DNA of 64,000 nt, from the NCBI RefSeq assembly GCF_002407185.1, contig NZ_CP023563.1, forward strand, positions 1,364,001-1,428,000. Direction: 5' to 3'. A program made the translations under genes and the position numbers. Position 1 is the stretch's first letter; every line of letters starts with the position of its first letter. The stretch comes from Brachybacterium vulturis. GTDB taxonomy: Bacteria > Actinomycetota > Actinomycetes > Actinomycetales > Dermabacteraceae. Positions 29,463-38,600 of this stretch are shown here, piece by piece. The notes below the pieces were generated by a model. That model made no database searches. It was not told where the DNA came from and worked only from the letters and a program-made list of their open reading frames with translations.

Positions 29463-30023
29463 TCACCTACGCGGGCGCTTCGCCACGTCCTCGGCACGCC
29501 GTTTCTTGGTCAGTCGCACTGCGCTCGGGCGGTCATTCGTGACGCCGATCAGGTAGACGTGCCGGGCGTCGGACTTCTCCCGGAGCTGTCCGCACCGCTT
29601 CCCCTGGGCGATGGTGTCTCGCATCGTTCGCTCGGCGCACCCCAGGATCTCGGCCAGCTCTCCAGTGTCGAAGTCCGCTCGTCCGTCCGAGTCGCACCGC
29701 TCGACGGCGGCGAACCATAGGCGCATCAGCTTCGGCAGCTCCTCGGTGTGCGAGGACTTCTCGGCATGGGCGACCGTGAGCTTCACCCATGTTCGCTCCG
29801 AGACCGACGTGCCCGAGGGGGACGGGGCGACGGTGACGCGCACCGCCTCCCCGTCCCGCATCAGCGGCCCATCCCCGGCGAGCAGCGCCATGGTCTCGAC
29901 GCTGGTGTTCTGCTCCTCGCGCCGAGGCTTGGCCCAGTACTCCTCCAGGTCTGCCACGGCCACCAGCCATGCGGGGGACTCGACCTCGGCGACCGTGACG
30001 GGGCGCTCCAGCACTGCTGTCAT
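29463..30023 (-). CDS. element A protein, HTH-like C-terminal half
   Basis: 186 aa, not recognised. Residues 1-45 contain ESPAWLVAVADLEEYW; the middle is acidic. The C-terminal 70 residues (FDTGELAEILGCAERTMRDTIAQGKRCGQL) read like a winged helix-turn-helix followed by a beta hairpin and a basic tail (KKRRAEDVAKRPRR), so DNA binding is plausible. Last gene of the leftward operon; its ATG overlaps the stop of the 51-aa gene (ATGA). Confidence 0.65.
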   Translation of the reverse strand: MTAVLERPVTVAEVESPAWLVAVADLEEYWAKPRREEQNTSVETMALLAGDGPLMRDGEAVRVTVAPSPSGTSVSERTWVKLTVAHAEKSSHTEELPKLMRLWFAAVERCDSDGRADFDTGELAEILGCAERTMRDTIAQGKRCGQLREKSDARHVYLIGVTNDRPSAVRLTKKRRAEDVAKRPRR

Positions 30024-30175
30024 GCGGCCGCCGCCATCTCGTCGCCCATCTCGGCGAGGTCCGCCAGGCAGCCGCCACCGACGGAGACGCGGAACCGCTC
30101 CAGGGCGTCCAGGTCCACGCCCTGGAGCCAGCCCGTGGCATAGCTCCCCCCGGTCTCGATCGTCGCCGCCGTCAT
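30020..30175 (-). CDS. 51-aa element A protein
   Basis: A very small gene that fits exactly between its neighbours, with 4-nt ATGA overlaps at both ends; this is the main evidence that it is translated. The peptide starts MTAATIETGGSYATGW and has a helical middle (DLDALERFRVSVGGGC) and an acidic end (LAEMGDEMAAAA). No homologous family is recognised. Confidence 0.6.
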   Translation of the reverse strand: MTAATIETGGSYATGWLQGVDLDALERFRVSVGGGCLADLAEMGDEMAAAA

Positions 30176-30399
30176 ACGCCCGCCTCGGCCCACGTCTCGC
30201 CGGTGTCCTCGACCAGCCCACGGAACGCCTCGCGGCCATTCGCGGGGACCAGCTTCCCGGCCTCGGCGTCCAGCACCAGTGCGTCCCCCTCGCCGCTGAA
30301 CGCGACCACGGCCTGATAGCTCCAGCCCCGTGTCTGCCGTCCGTAGGCGTCCCTCGGATCGAACGATGCGCGCAGTAGCCTGTTCCGGTTCTCGATCAT
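30172..30399 (-). CDS. 75-aa element A protein
   Basis: Function not recognised. The peptide has a basic N-terminus (MIENRNRLLRASFDPRDAYG) and a beta-rich middle (YQAVVAFSGEGDALVLD). It overlaps both neighbours by 4 nt (ATGA), so it is part of the translationally coupled chain of element A. Confidence 0.6.
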   Translation of the reverse strand: MIENRNRLLRASFDPRDAYGRQTRGWSYQAVVAFSGEGDALVLDAEAGKLVPANGREAFRGLVEDTGETWAEAGV

Positions 30400-30695
30400 G
30401 CCGCCTCCATCGCTTCGTAGTTCTCTGCCACCACGTGCCCCAGGGGGAGCACCGTGAACGTGTTCGGTCGGTTCGCCCCCAGCATGCTGTTGTTGGTCAC
30501 CGTGACCAGTCCATGCCGCTCCAGGTCGATGACGGACTGGCGTACGCCGCTCGATCGACGCCAGCCCAGCGCCCCGGCGAGAGCGGAGTGCGAGACGGTC
30601 ACCGTGCCCTCACCTCCTGCCAGGAAGTGGAGCGCGCAGAGCACGTTGAGCTGACGTGTTCCCAGCTCGTGGAACACCTCCAGGCTCTGGCTCAC
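30396..30695 (-). CDS. winged-helix protein of element A
   Basis: 99 aa. Residues 14-75 look like a winged helix: RQLNVLCALHFLAGGEG, then SALAGALGWRRSSGVRQSVIDLERHGLVTVTNN, the recognition-helix and wing pattern of MarR-like or replication-initiator-like domains. The GTG start overlaps the previous stop by 4 nt. It may be the operon's regulator or an origin-binding protein; nothing separates these. Confidence 0.6.
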   Translation of the reverse strand: MSQSLEVFHELGTRQLNVLCALHFLAGGEGTVTVSHSALAGALGWRRSSGVRQSVIDLERHGLVTVTNNSMLGANRPNTFTVLPLGHVVAENYEAMEAA

Positions 30696-31426
30696 TTCTC
30701 CCGCCAGGTGAGGCTGACGGCGAGCTGTACGGCCTTGCGGTCATAGCTCGGCGTGGCCGTTGCGAAGGAACCGGAGCCCACGTGATCCATGCGTGCCCCG
30801 ATGACCTCCACGTCGGAGACATGCCCGGCGCTGGTGTTCGATCCCCGCAGCTCGTCCATGACGTGGTGGGCGCTGTTGAGGACGAGTACGCCCATCTCCA
30901 CGCGCTGACTCCGGCGCTCGGGCGTGCCCTCGACGGGCCCCACCTTCCCCACCTCGCGCTGTCGGTGACGATCGCTCAGGGCCAGGCGTGCCACCTGCTC
31001 GGAGCGCTCCTCGATCAGCGGCACGTGGGGGAAGACCTCGACGGAGTAGGTGCCCGTGATGACGGTGGTTCCATCGCTGAGGCGCGCCTGTCGGTCCACG
31101 CTCTCGACCGCGCCCAGCGTGGCGTGTGCGGCGCCGGCCGCCGGGGTCTTCGAGCTCCCGGCCGCAGGGGCCTCAGGCACCCACAGGTCGATGCGCTGGG
31201 AGACCTTCGCCCCTCCAGCGGACCAGCCCAGCTCCTCCACCTCGAGGGTGCCGAGACGGTACGTGACGTGCTCCGGTGCGATGGGCGGCACGATGCCCTG
31301 ATCCTCGACGAGGACAGCGCCCGCGTAGTTCCGCGTGGCGTGGCGCAGCAGGGCCTCGGAGACCTCGTGCAGAGTGTCCTCGGTCAGCAGGGACGGTGCG
31401 GTGATCTTCGTGGTGGTGGTGCTCAT
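30692..31426 (-). CDS. element A protein of unknown function
   Basis: 244 aa, the longest unknown protein of the operon. It starts with helical DTLHEVSEALLRHATRNYAGAV, then beta-rich stretches separated by an Ala/Gly/Pro linker (EAPAAGSSKTPAAG). No catalytic motif, signal peptide or membrane segment is visible. Start and stop both overlap neighbours by 4 nt (ATGA, GTGA). Possibly a structural or DNA-binding protein; unassigned. Confidence 0.6.
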   Translation of the reverse strand: MSTTTTKITAPSLLTEDTLHEVSEALLRHATRNYAGAVLVEDQGIVPPIAPEHVTYRLGTLEVEELGWSAGGAKVSQRIDLWVPEAPAAGSSKTPAAGAAHATLGAVESVDRQARLSDGTTVITGTYSVEVFPHVPLIEERSEQVARLALSDRHRQREVGKVGPVEGTPERRSQRVEMGVLVLNSAHHVMDELRGSNTSAGHVSDVEVIGARMDHVGSGSFATATPSYDRKAVQLAVSLTWREK

Positions 31427-32004
31427 CGGCGGGCCTCCCGGATGATGGCGTCGGTGTCTGTGGTCAGGGTGACGAAGTGCTCGCCGTTGACGACGAGGCG
31501 GCGCGGGTGGCCGTACTCGCCGCCTCCCATGAGGACGGGCAGCGTGGGGTCTGCGTCGCCCTCGATGAGTCCGGCACGGCGTGCAGCTCCGATGCGCTCG
31601 GTGAGCTCGCCGTTGTAGGCGGTGACTGCCTCGGTGTACTCGGTGAGCAGGTTGCGGATGCCCTCGACCGTGGCGGCACGCTTGACCCCCAGGGCCTCGC
31701 GTTGAACGTCGTGGTCACTCAGGGCGTCCGCCAGCGTGTAGGACTCGACGGCCTGGCGCTCGACCTCGACATGCGGGCGCTGAGCCTCCAGGAACCGCAC
31801 GAGGGCCTGTTCCTTGTGCTCGTCGTCGATGTGTCCGAGGGCGTCATAGTCCAACGCCCCGGCTCCCTGCTTAGCCTCGTGCTCGGCGTTGCGCTTGCGG
31901 ACCTCGATCAGCTCTCGCTCACGGGCGGTGACCACGCCCTCGCGCTCGGCCAGGCGCTCCCTGACGGTTGCGGCGGGCGTCTTGCTCTTCGTGGATCGGC
32001 TCAT
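31423..32004 (-). CDS. element A coiled-coil protein
   Basis: 193 aa, mostly helical and highly charged. Residues 15-50 (RERLAEREGVVTARERELIE...) predict a coiled coil, and the second half alternates helix and turn (RNLLTEYTEAVTAYNGELTERIG) before a short beta-rich C-terminus. The composition is phage- or element-like rather than enzymatic. It overlaps the genes on both sides by 4 nt. Confidence 0.6.
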   Translation of the reverse strand: MSRSTKSKTPAATVRERLAEREGVVTARERELIEVRKRNAEHEAKQGAGALDYDALGHIDDEHKEQALVRFLEAQRPHVEVERQAVESYTLADALSDHDVQREALGVKRAATVEGIRNLLTEYTEAVTAYNGELTERIGAARRAGLIEGDADPTLPVLMGGGEYGHPRRLVVNGEHFVTLTTDTDAIIREARR

Positions 32005-32300
32005 CGGTTGTTCTCCTCGGTGTAGACGGAACCGGCCAGGATCAGCCGGTCAGTGGTGGAGTCCTCTCGCAGGACTCCCTGTGCGATGCAGTGGGTGAGT
32101 GCCGTCTCGACCTCTGCGTGACGGGCCTCCCCGTCCGGCTGGTCGCGGTGCGCCAGCGCTCGCCGTAGACCGACCTTCGTGGACGGCTCCCAGACACCGG
32201 CCTCGTCGGCGTGGGCGATGACGAGGACGTGCAGCAGGTGCGCCCTGTAGGGCCTCGGCTCCTGCTCGCGCCAGGCGGTGATGTGTGTCGTGATGTCCAA
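32001..32300 (-). CDS. element A protein with winged-helix-like fold
   Basis: 99 aa. RPYRAHLLHVLVIAHADEAGVW followed by an Arg-rich helix and ETALTHCIAQGVLREDS resembles a small winged helix. The start is TTG at 32300, six nt after AAGGAG. The stop overlaps the next start (ATGA). It follows a 193-bp gap that holds repeated CCGCCGTTGACGG sites, so a second promoter of the operon may lie there. Confidence 0.58.
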   Translation of the reverse strand: MDITTHITAWREQEPRPYRAHLLHVLVIAHADEAGVWEPSTKVGLRRALAHRDQPDGEARHAEVETALTHCIAQGVLREDSTTDRLILAGSVYTEENNR

Positions 32301-32370
32301 GCGGACTCCTTGAATCCGGGCATGCTCGCGCCCGGCTAGTTCGGTGTGTGGTTTACGTCGTGCTGTTCCG

Positions 32371-32464
32371 CCGCCGTTGACGGCGCTCTAGGCCCGGCTC
32401 ACGGCGCGGTGGCCTCCCAGTGCCCCCATGCGCTCACGCGGCCCAGGGGAACCGCCGTTGACGG
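32371..32464. repeat. pair of CCGCCGTTGACGG repeats
   Basis: Identical 13-mers at 32371-32383 and 32452-32464, 81 bp apart, in the only real gap of the element A operon. The core GCCGTTGACGGC is nearly symmetrical in the first copy. Possible binding sites for an element regulator. Confidence 0.5.
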
Positions 32465-32493
32465 TGGAACTTGGCCGTGAATCGGGCGCGGGG

Positions 32494-32769
32494 TCAGGTG
32501 CTCGGCTGGAACAGGGACGTGCCCCGCTTCGCCCGCTCCTCCGGCGACATGCGCCGCTTGGCCCCTTGAGTGAGCACGAAGTCTCCGACGGGGATCAGGA
32601 ACTCTGCCGTGAGCCCGTCGGCGTACAGGCCCGGCACCTCTCGGAACCGGTCATCGGCGCGCAGCTTGGCGATCTGCGCCGGGGAGCTGGAGTGGATGCG
32701 CACGTGCTCGTCCACCTCGGTCCAGACGGCCACGGTCTCGCGCTCGGCGCGGGTGAGGGCGGCGCTCAT
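32494..32769 (-). CDS. 91-aa element A protein
   Basis: Function not recognised. Helical N-terminus (LTRAERETVAVWTEVDEHVRIHS), a middle beta segment (GLTAEFLIPVGDFVL) and a basic end (KRRMSPEERAKRG). It overlaps the excisionase-like gene's stop by 4 nt, so it is the second gene of that transcript. Confidence 0.58.
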   Translation of the reverse strand: MSAALTRAERETVAVWTEVDEHVRIHSSSPAQIAKLRADDRFREVPGLYADGLTAEFLIPVGDFVLTQGAKRRMSPEERAKRGTSLFQPST

Positions 32770-32993
32770 GCGGCCACCGCCTCGACGGTCTCCAGGCCCT
32801 CGACGTACGCGAGCAGGTCTGACAGGCGATAGCGGACTGAACGCGAGCCGACGCGCACGAAGCGCGGCCCCTTGCCCATGCTCCGCCAGTTGGCGCAGGT
32901 CTGCGGTGCGATGCCGAGCAGGTCTGCGGCCTCGGGCGGGGCGAGCAGGCGCTCAGGCGTGACGCCCGACGAAGACGAAAAGGTGACAGACAT
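32766..32993 (-). CDS. excisionase-like MerR/HTH_17 DNA-binding protein
   Basis: 75 aa. The HTH_17-type domain is complete: LLAPPEAADLLGIAPQTCANWRSMGKGPRFVRVGSRSVRYRLSDLLAYVE, with the LxxxEAAxxLG recognition helix and the RVGxRxVRY wing typical of element excisionases. It is the first gene of the leftward operon, 4.6 kb from the integrase. Likely an excision directionality factor for element A, or its regulator. GGGAGA precedes the ATG. Confidence 0.75.
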   Translation of the reverse strand: MSVTFSSSSGVTPERLLAPPEAADLLGIAPQTCANWRSMGKGPRFVRVGSRSVRYRLSDLLAYVEGLETVEAVAA

Positions 32994-33586
32994 AGTTCTC
33001 CCAGGAGATGACAGCGATTACTCGTCGTCCGCAACTTCGGGCAGTCTGTCGGCGTAGGGGGACTCTCGGAACGTCATAGCGTCCGGTCGCCCTGCTCGGG
33101 TGGCCTCACGGTGGTGCGGTGGGATCGGCCCCTCGGCGGGGCGCTCCGGGGGCTCGGCCCCGTCTTGCGATCCAATACAAGCCTACGGAGCACCCTCGAA
33201 ATGCGCCACTCCCGCATACCGCTAAGCTCCGCACCCTCCCGCAACCTTGTGCGGTGTTACCGCAGGTCGCGCCGAGGAAAAGAGCTCGAATCGTCCACAG
33301 CCGGTACTGGCGTCCGCTTCGGTTATCGACACCCGCGCCCGGCGTGTCGCGATGACTTCGCCGCGTAGGCCATCCGCGATGTTGCGAAACGATAACGGCC
33401 CCTTCCTCGGCGTGACACATGCGCAGGTGGGGACTCCCAGCGCCCCGCTGGCCTCGGGCCTGGCACTACTCCCAGCGGCGACCGCAAGCCGAGGTGCAGA
33501 CGCCCGCAGTGGGGCGACACAAGACCACCTCGGCATGTGTTATTTGGGGGTTGACCTGCGCATATGCCCGCAGCAACGATGCTCAC
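32994..33586. other. 593-bp non-coding region between divergent element A operons
   Basis: No convincing gene. It should hold the promoter of the leftward operon. Toward the right end is a TTGACC -35 (33551-33556) for the rightward 91-aa gene. An imperfect dyad GTTGCGAAACGATAAC lies at 33381-33396. Confidence 0.5.
33551..33579 (+). promoter_or_regulatory. promoter of the 91-aa gene
   Basis: TTGACC followed after 18 nt by AACGAT, whose downstream edge lies about 7 nt before the ATG, which suggests a leaderless transcript. Confidence 0.4.
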
Positions 33587-33862
33587 ATGGCTACAGAGAA
33601 CACCTTCACCCACACCATCGTGATCCCCCTCGGCGTCGTGGACGCCCGAGCCCGCATCACTCCTGACGGCACCGTGCGACTCCTCGGGCATCGGGGCCAC
33701 CCGCTCCCGCGCAAGCTCGCCACGGCCGCGTGGGCCGTCCTGTCCACGTGGATGATCGAGCAGGACGGCGATGATCCGGCGACCGGACAGACGATGGTCG
33801 ATCCCGTGGGGTGGGGCGAGCTGTTCTCCCACCGGCTCCAGGCCCCGGCCGCGGCGGCGTAG
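33587..33862 (+). CDS. 91-aa element A protein (rightward)
   Basis: Unknown function. Residues 5-40 are beta-rich (FTHTIVIPLGVVDARARITPDGTVRLLG), the rest helical (LATAAWAVLSTWMIEQDGDD). No ribosome site precedes the ATG, but a promoter ends about 7 nt upstream, so it is probably leaderless. It is followed by a strong terminator. It is the only rightward gene in element A and lies near its distal end. Confidence 0.6.
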   Translation: MATENTFTHTIVIPLGVVDARARITPDGTVRLLGHRGHPLPRKLATAAWAVLSTWMIEQDGDDPATGQTMVDPVGWGELFSHRLQAPAAAA

Positions 33863-33904
33863 GCCGCGCAGCAGATCCGGCACCAGCTCCTCGCAACGCA
33901 GGAC

Positions 33905-33939
33905 AAGGCCCCGCCCGGCAGATCGCCAGGCGGGGCCTT
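33905..33939 (+). terminator. terminator near the right end of element A
   Basis: A perfect 11-bp stem (AAGGCCCCGCC/GGCGGGGCCTT) with a 13-nt loop. Confidence 0.8.
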
Positions 33940-33962
33940 CACTGTGCCGTGGTGCTCCGTCG

Positions 33963-33981
33963 CAACTCCGTTTCAACTCCG
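33963..33981. repeat. two CAACTCCG repeats at the end of element A
   Basis: CAACTCCG at 33963-33970 and 33974-33981, 11 nt apart, about 110 bp before attachment copy 2. Possible arm-type sites for the integrase. Confidence 0.45.
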
Positions 33982-34090
33982 CTTTTTGGTCAGGTTCACG
34001 GAGGAGTGGGCGGTATCGTCCGGTGACTGTGCCAGCCCTGCCCAGGCACGGAGCGGAGCAGTGGCGCAGGTGGCGATAGCGTGACCTTGG

Positions 34091-34128
34091 AATCCGCGGG
34101 TCGAGGGTTCGATCCCCTCCGGGCCCAC
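34091..34128 (+). repeat. attachment-site copy 2 (junction of elements A and B)
   Basis: Exact 38-bp copy of the tRNA-Lys 3' end. The bases before it (CCTTGG) do not match the tRNA, so it is not a functional tRNA gene. Confidence 0.9.
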
Positions 34129-34180
34129 TGCTGGTCGGACTGGGATTGCTTGACCTATGAGAAGGTCTAGGATCCGGTGT

Positions 34181-34202
34181 TGACAGCAGCGTTGACGGCA
34201 AT
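34181..34202. repeat. left-end repeats of element B
   Basis: TGACAGCAGC at 34181 and TGACGGCAAT at 34193, a 12-nt period, matching the pair at 44218-44239. Confidence 0.55.
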
Positions 34203-34295
34203 GCGGCTGTGCGGGCGGAGCGCGAGGCGCGCGAACAGCAACGTGGTCCGCGCTTGTCGATCGAGCAGTCGGTCTCGGTAAGAGGAGCCATTCCG

Positions 34296-34979
34296 ATGGA
34301 AACAGTGCCCACCGCACCCGGTGCGCTCACTCTCGACCAGGTGCATGCAGTGATGTCCGAGCTGTCGAACAAGCGGCCGGTGTTTCACTCCGAGGCAGAC
34401 TTCCAACATGCCTTCGCGCAGCTTCTCGCGGAGAAGTTCACGGGCCTTGATGTTCGGCTGGAGATGCCCTATCGAGCCATCGGGTCCCCAGCGCCGAATC
34501 TTCGGACCGTGGTCGATCTGTACTGCCGCGAGCCGGCCGGGGAAGGGGTGACCGCCATCGAGTTCAAGTACCGAACGAGGGAGTGGCACGGCAACGTCCC
34601 GGGCGAAAAGTTCCGGCTACTCGACCACTCCGCCACAGACCTCGGACGCCGGGACTTCGTTCATGACATCGAGCGGCTCGAGCGCTGGTCTCAAGACGCC
34701 GGCGGGACAGCTTTCGCCATCTTGCTGACAAACGACGATGCGTACTGGTCTGCTCCGAACGGACGGCTCCCCACGAACGACGCTGCGTTCCGTATCCATG
34801 AAGGCGTGACGCTGTTCGGCGAGCTTCGGTGGGCTAAGAACCTGTACCCGGAGAACGCGCACACGCTCACCGGGCACTTCGTGATGGCGTGGAAGGACTA
34901 CTCGGACCTCAGCGTGTACGAAGAAGCGCGGTCGAAGGGCAACCAGCTGCGTTACGTCGTCGCCGCTGTCGAGCGCTGA
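34296..34979 (+). CDS. PD-(D/E)XK nuclease-like protein
   Basis: 227 aa. The pattern SEADFQHAFAQLL, then RTVVDLYC, then AIEFKYRT matches the PD-(D/E)XK core: an early Glu helix, Asp at the end of strand 2, and ExK on strand 3. The family includes restriction and repair nucleases. The ATG at 34296 follows AAGAGGAG. The GIY-YIG-like gene starts 17 nt later, so the pair is likely co-transcribed ahead of the type ISP enzyme. Target unknown; a role in defence is inferred from context. Confidence 0.6.
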   Translation: METVPTAPGALTLDQVHAVMSELSNKRPVFHSEADFQHAFAQLLAEKFTGLDVRLEMPYRAIGSPAPNLRTVVDLYCREPAGEGVTAIEFKYRTREWHGNVPGEKFRLLDHSATDLGRRDFVHDIERLERWSQDAGGTAFAILLTNDDAYWSAPNGRLPTNDAAFRIHEGVTLFGELRWAKNLYPENAHTLTGHFVMAWKDYSDLSVYEEARSKGNQLRYVVAAVER

Positions 34980-34996
34980 TCACAGGAGGCCAATCG

Positions 34997-35485
34997 ATGG
35001 AATGGACTAGGGGTGGCCTCGAAGCCGAAGGATTCAGCGGCTTCGTGCGGTTCGCTGACCTGCAATTTTCTCAGGTACCCACAGCGTCGGGGGTGTATGT
35101 CATCGTCCGACAGTTCGACCATGAGCCCGGGTTCTTGCCGATCAATCCGGCCGGACGGTTCAAGGGGAAGGACCCGAGCGTCCCCCGTGAGCGACTTGAT
35201 GCCGAGTGGGTCGCAGGGGCAGAGGTTGTCTACATCGGCAAAGCATCTGGTGGCGCGAGCGGGCGGCGCGGATTGCGCAAACGCCTCGACGAGTTCCGCC
35301 GCTTCGGAGTGGGCGACCCGATCGGTCACTGGGGTGGGCGGCTCATCTGGCAGCTCGAGGAGAGCGACTCGCTGCTGGTGTGCTGGAAGGACACTGACGT
35401 CGAACCGGCGCTCGTCGAGAGGGCGATGATCCTCGAGTTCACCGCTGACTTCGGACGTCGGCCCTTTGCGAATCTCCGCGACTAG
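34997..35485 (+). CDS. GIY-YIG nuclease-like protein
   Basis: 162 aa. The order SGVYVIVRQ (GIY strand), VVYIGKAS (YIG strand), LRKRLDEFRRFG (Arg helix), a central Glu in ERAMILEF and a late Asn in RPFANLRD follows the GIY-YIG fold. A long insertion separates the two signature strands. AGGAGG lies just before the ATG. It follows the PD-(D/E)XK-like gene by 17 nt and precedes the restriction-modification gene by 176 nt. Whether it is a working nuclease is untested. Confidence 0.65.
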   Translation: MEWTRGGLEAEGFSGFVRFADLQFSQVPTASGVYVIVRQFDHEPGFLPINPAGRFKGKDPSVPRERLDAEWVAGAEVVYIGKASGGASGRRGLRKRLDEFRRFGVGDPIGHWGGRLIWQLEESDSLLVCWKDTDVEPALVERAMILEFTADFGRRPFANLRD

Positions 35486-35661
35486 CACGTAGCCGCCTTC
35501 AGATCGCGGACGAGCTGTGTGCTCGCGTACGTGCAGGGCAACGCGGCCAGGATGCGATCTCTCCGCGCCGGTTAGACCGATGGAGTCGCGAGCGGTGCGA
35601 GGCCCGAAGAGACTGACGACCTCTTGCTGTCTGCCTCGAGTCGCGACTAAACGGCCTGCAT

Positions 35662-38600
35662 ATGCCCGATACTTGGAGCATGACTGCCACGCTCTCCCCG
35701 ATGAAGCTCCTGGACGATCTGTACAACCGGGCAACGTCGACCGCAGACCAGGGCACACAGTTCGAACGCTTCACCTCATCGTTCCTGCAGACCGATCCGC
35801 TGTGGTCAGCACAGTTCGCGAAGGTATGGATGTGGGATCAGTGGCCCGAGAAGTGGGGACATGACTCCGGGATCGACCTGGTGGCGGAGCGGCGCGATGG
35901 CGGGCTGACGGCCATCCAGTGCAAGTTCTACGCGCCCTCGCACCGAGTCTCCAAAGGGGACCTGGACAAATTCCTTGCGGCGTCGGGGCGGGGCGGGTTC
36001 ACGGAGCGTCTGGTGGTGTCCACGACGACACACTGGGGCGCGACCGCGGAGGAGACGATCCGCGAGCAGTCGGTGCCGGTGCGTCGACTGGGACTCGAGG
36101 ATTTCGAGCAGTCCCGGGTCGATTGGGCCACCTTCAACCCCGAGACGCCGACCGTCCTGTCCTTGTCCGGCTCGTCGGATCTACGGCCATATCAGCGCAC
36201 GGCAATCGACGACGTCGTCGAGGGCTTCGAGATTTCTGACCGTGGCCGGCTGATCATGGCTTGCGGCACGGGTAAGACGTTCACCTCACTGCGACTCACC
36301 GAGGAGTACGTCGGCGCGGGCGGCAGTGTGCTGTTCCTCGTTCCCTCGATCGCGTTGCTGTCTCAGGCGTTGCGGGAGTGGTCCAACAACACCGAGCTGG
36401 GCATCACGGCAATGGCGGTCTGCTCCGATGCGAAGGCATCGCGGGGCAAGAAGGCCACGGAGGACTCCGCGGAGATCTCTGTCGTCGACCTCGCGCTCCC
36501 CGCGACCACGGACCCCCAGCGACTCGCGCAACGGATGAAGGAAGCCCGCGTGGACGGCGACGGGGTGCGAGTCGTGTTCGCGACCTATCAGTCTATCGAT
36601 GTGGTCTCCCAGGCTCAGAAGCTCGCCGGACTGGAGCCGTTCGATCTGGTGGTGTGCGACGAAGCCCACCGAACCACCGGCGCCACGCTCGCCGGCACCG
36701 AGGAGTCAGCCTTCGTGCGCGTGCACGACGAGGAGTACCTCAAGGCTGACAAGCGGCTCTACATGACCGCGACTCCGCGGATCTACGACGATGCCTCCAA
36801 GTCGAAGGCCGGCAAGGCCCAGGCCGTGCTCGCGTCGATGGATGACGAAGACGTTTACGGCCCGGAGTTCTACCGGCTCGGCTTCGGGGACGCCGTCGGG
36901 ATGGGGATGCTGACGGACTACAAGGTCCTCATCCTCACGGTGAATCAGGAGACCGTGAACGAGGCGATGCAGGACGCCTTCGCCCAGGACGGCGAGCTCA
37001 CCCTCGATGATGCGACCAGGCTGATCGGCTGCTGGAACGGTCTCGCCAAGAGAGGCGACGCCGAGCACACCTTCGGACTGGACGCCCAGCCGATGCGCCG
37101 TGCGGTCGCCTTCGCGAGAGATATCAAGTCGTCCAAGCGTGTCGCCTCGCAATTCACTGAGGTGGTCAGCGCCTACGTCGAGAACCATGAAGCCGAGGAC
37201 CCCGGGGACGTCCTCAGCGTGGAGGCCAAGCACGTTGACGGGTCGATGAACTCGATGGAGCGGACCGAGATGCTGGACTGGCTCAAGCAGGATACCGAGG
37301 AGGACTCCTGCCGAGTGCTCTCCAACGCCCGTTGCCTCTCCGAGGGCGTGGACGTGCCCTCGCTGGACGCGGTGATGTTCCTGAACCCACGCCGGTCTGT
37401 CGTGGATGTCGTGCAGTCCGTGGGCCGCGTGATGCGCCTGGCGCAGGGCAAGAAGTACGGCTACATCATCCTGCCGGTAGTGGTCCCGGCCGGGGTGGAG
37501 CCCGAGAAGGCGTTGGATGACAACAAGAACTTCCAGGTCGTCTGGGACGTGCTCCAGGCCCTGCGCGCTCACGACGAGCGGTTCGACGCCATGGTCAACA
37601 AGGTCGAGCTCAACAAGACCCGAGACTCCAAGGTCGACGTCATCGGAGTCGGCTTCCCTGGCGACGAGAATGACGAGAGCGGTACAGAGTCCAGCACGAA
37701 GCCCTCACAGGGCAGCCTGGACCTGAAGCTCTCGCAGATGGACGAGCTGCGCAACGCGATTTATGCGCGCATGGTCAAGAAGGTCGGCTCTCGCACCTAC
37801 TGGGACCAGTGGGCCAAAGACATCGCTGCTATCGCCAGCGCGCACATCTCCCGCATCACGGCCCTCGTGGACGACCCCGGCACGGCAGCTTCCCGTCAGT
37901 TCGAGGTGTTCCTCGATGCACTGCGAAGGAACCTTAACGAGTCGATCAGCCGGGACAGTGCGATCGAGATGCTGGCCCAGCACATGATCACCAAGCCCGT
38001 GTTCGACGCGCTCTTCGAGGGGTACGCGTTCACCGCTCGGAACCCGGTCTCGCAGGTCATGGATCGCATGGTCGCCTCCCTGACCGCGATGCATGTCGAC
38101 GCTGAGGCTGCTTCTCTGGAGGCGTTCTATGAATCCGTCCGCTTACGCGCTGCAGGGATCGACAACGCCGAGGGCAAACAGAAGATCATCACGGAGCTTT
38201 ACGAGTCCTTCTTCAAGAACGCCTTCCCCAGCACCGCTGACGCCATGGGCGTGGTCTACACACCGATCGAGATCGTCGACTTCATCCTCCGCTCAGTTGA
38301 CGACGTCCTGAAGCAGGAGTTCGGTCACTCCATCAGCGACGAGAACGTGCATGTCCTGGACCCCTTCACGGGTACCGGCACCTTCATCGTCAGACTACTG
38401 CAGTCAGGTCTCATCAAGCCCGAGGACCTCGCTCGGAAGTACGCGAGCGAGCTGCACGCCAACGAGATCCTGCTGCTCGCTTACTACATCGCTGCGATCA
38501 ATATCGAAACCACCTTCCACGACCTCCAGGCAGCGTCCGACGGTGTAGAGCTAGAGGTGGAGGCCTACGAGCCGTTCGACGGGATCGTCCTGACGGACAC

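Larger units (their letters stand above)
26699..34128. mobile_element. element A: integrase-bearing tRNA-Lys island
   Basis: About 7.4 kb bounded by 38-bp identical repeats of the tRNA-Lys 3' end. It contains a tyrosine integrase next to the tRNA, a hairpin-rich region, a leftward operon of small genes starting with an excisionase-like HTH gene, and one rightward 91-aa gene. No replication, conjugation or phage structural gene is recognised, so it is not an obvious AICE or complete prophage; a satellite or degraded element is possible. Confidence 0.8.

Noticed and set aside
33106..33420. A 104-codon minus-strand frame upstream of the excisionase-like gene
   Set aside because: Low-complexity Arg/Gly/Cys composition, no ribosome site and no domain; more likely promoter DNA.
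34091..34128. Possible second tRNA-Lys gene at attachment copy 2
   Set aside because: Only the 3' half is present; D-arm and anticodon stem are missing. The same holds for 44328-44365.
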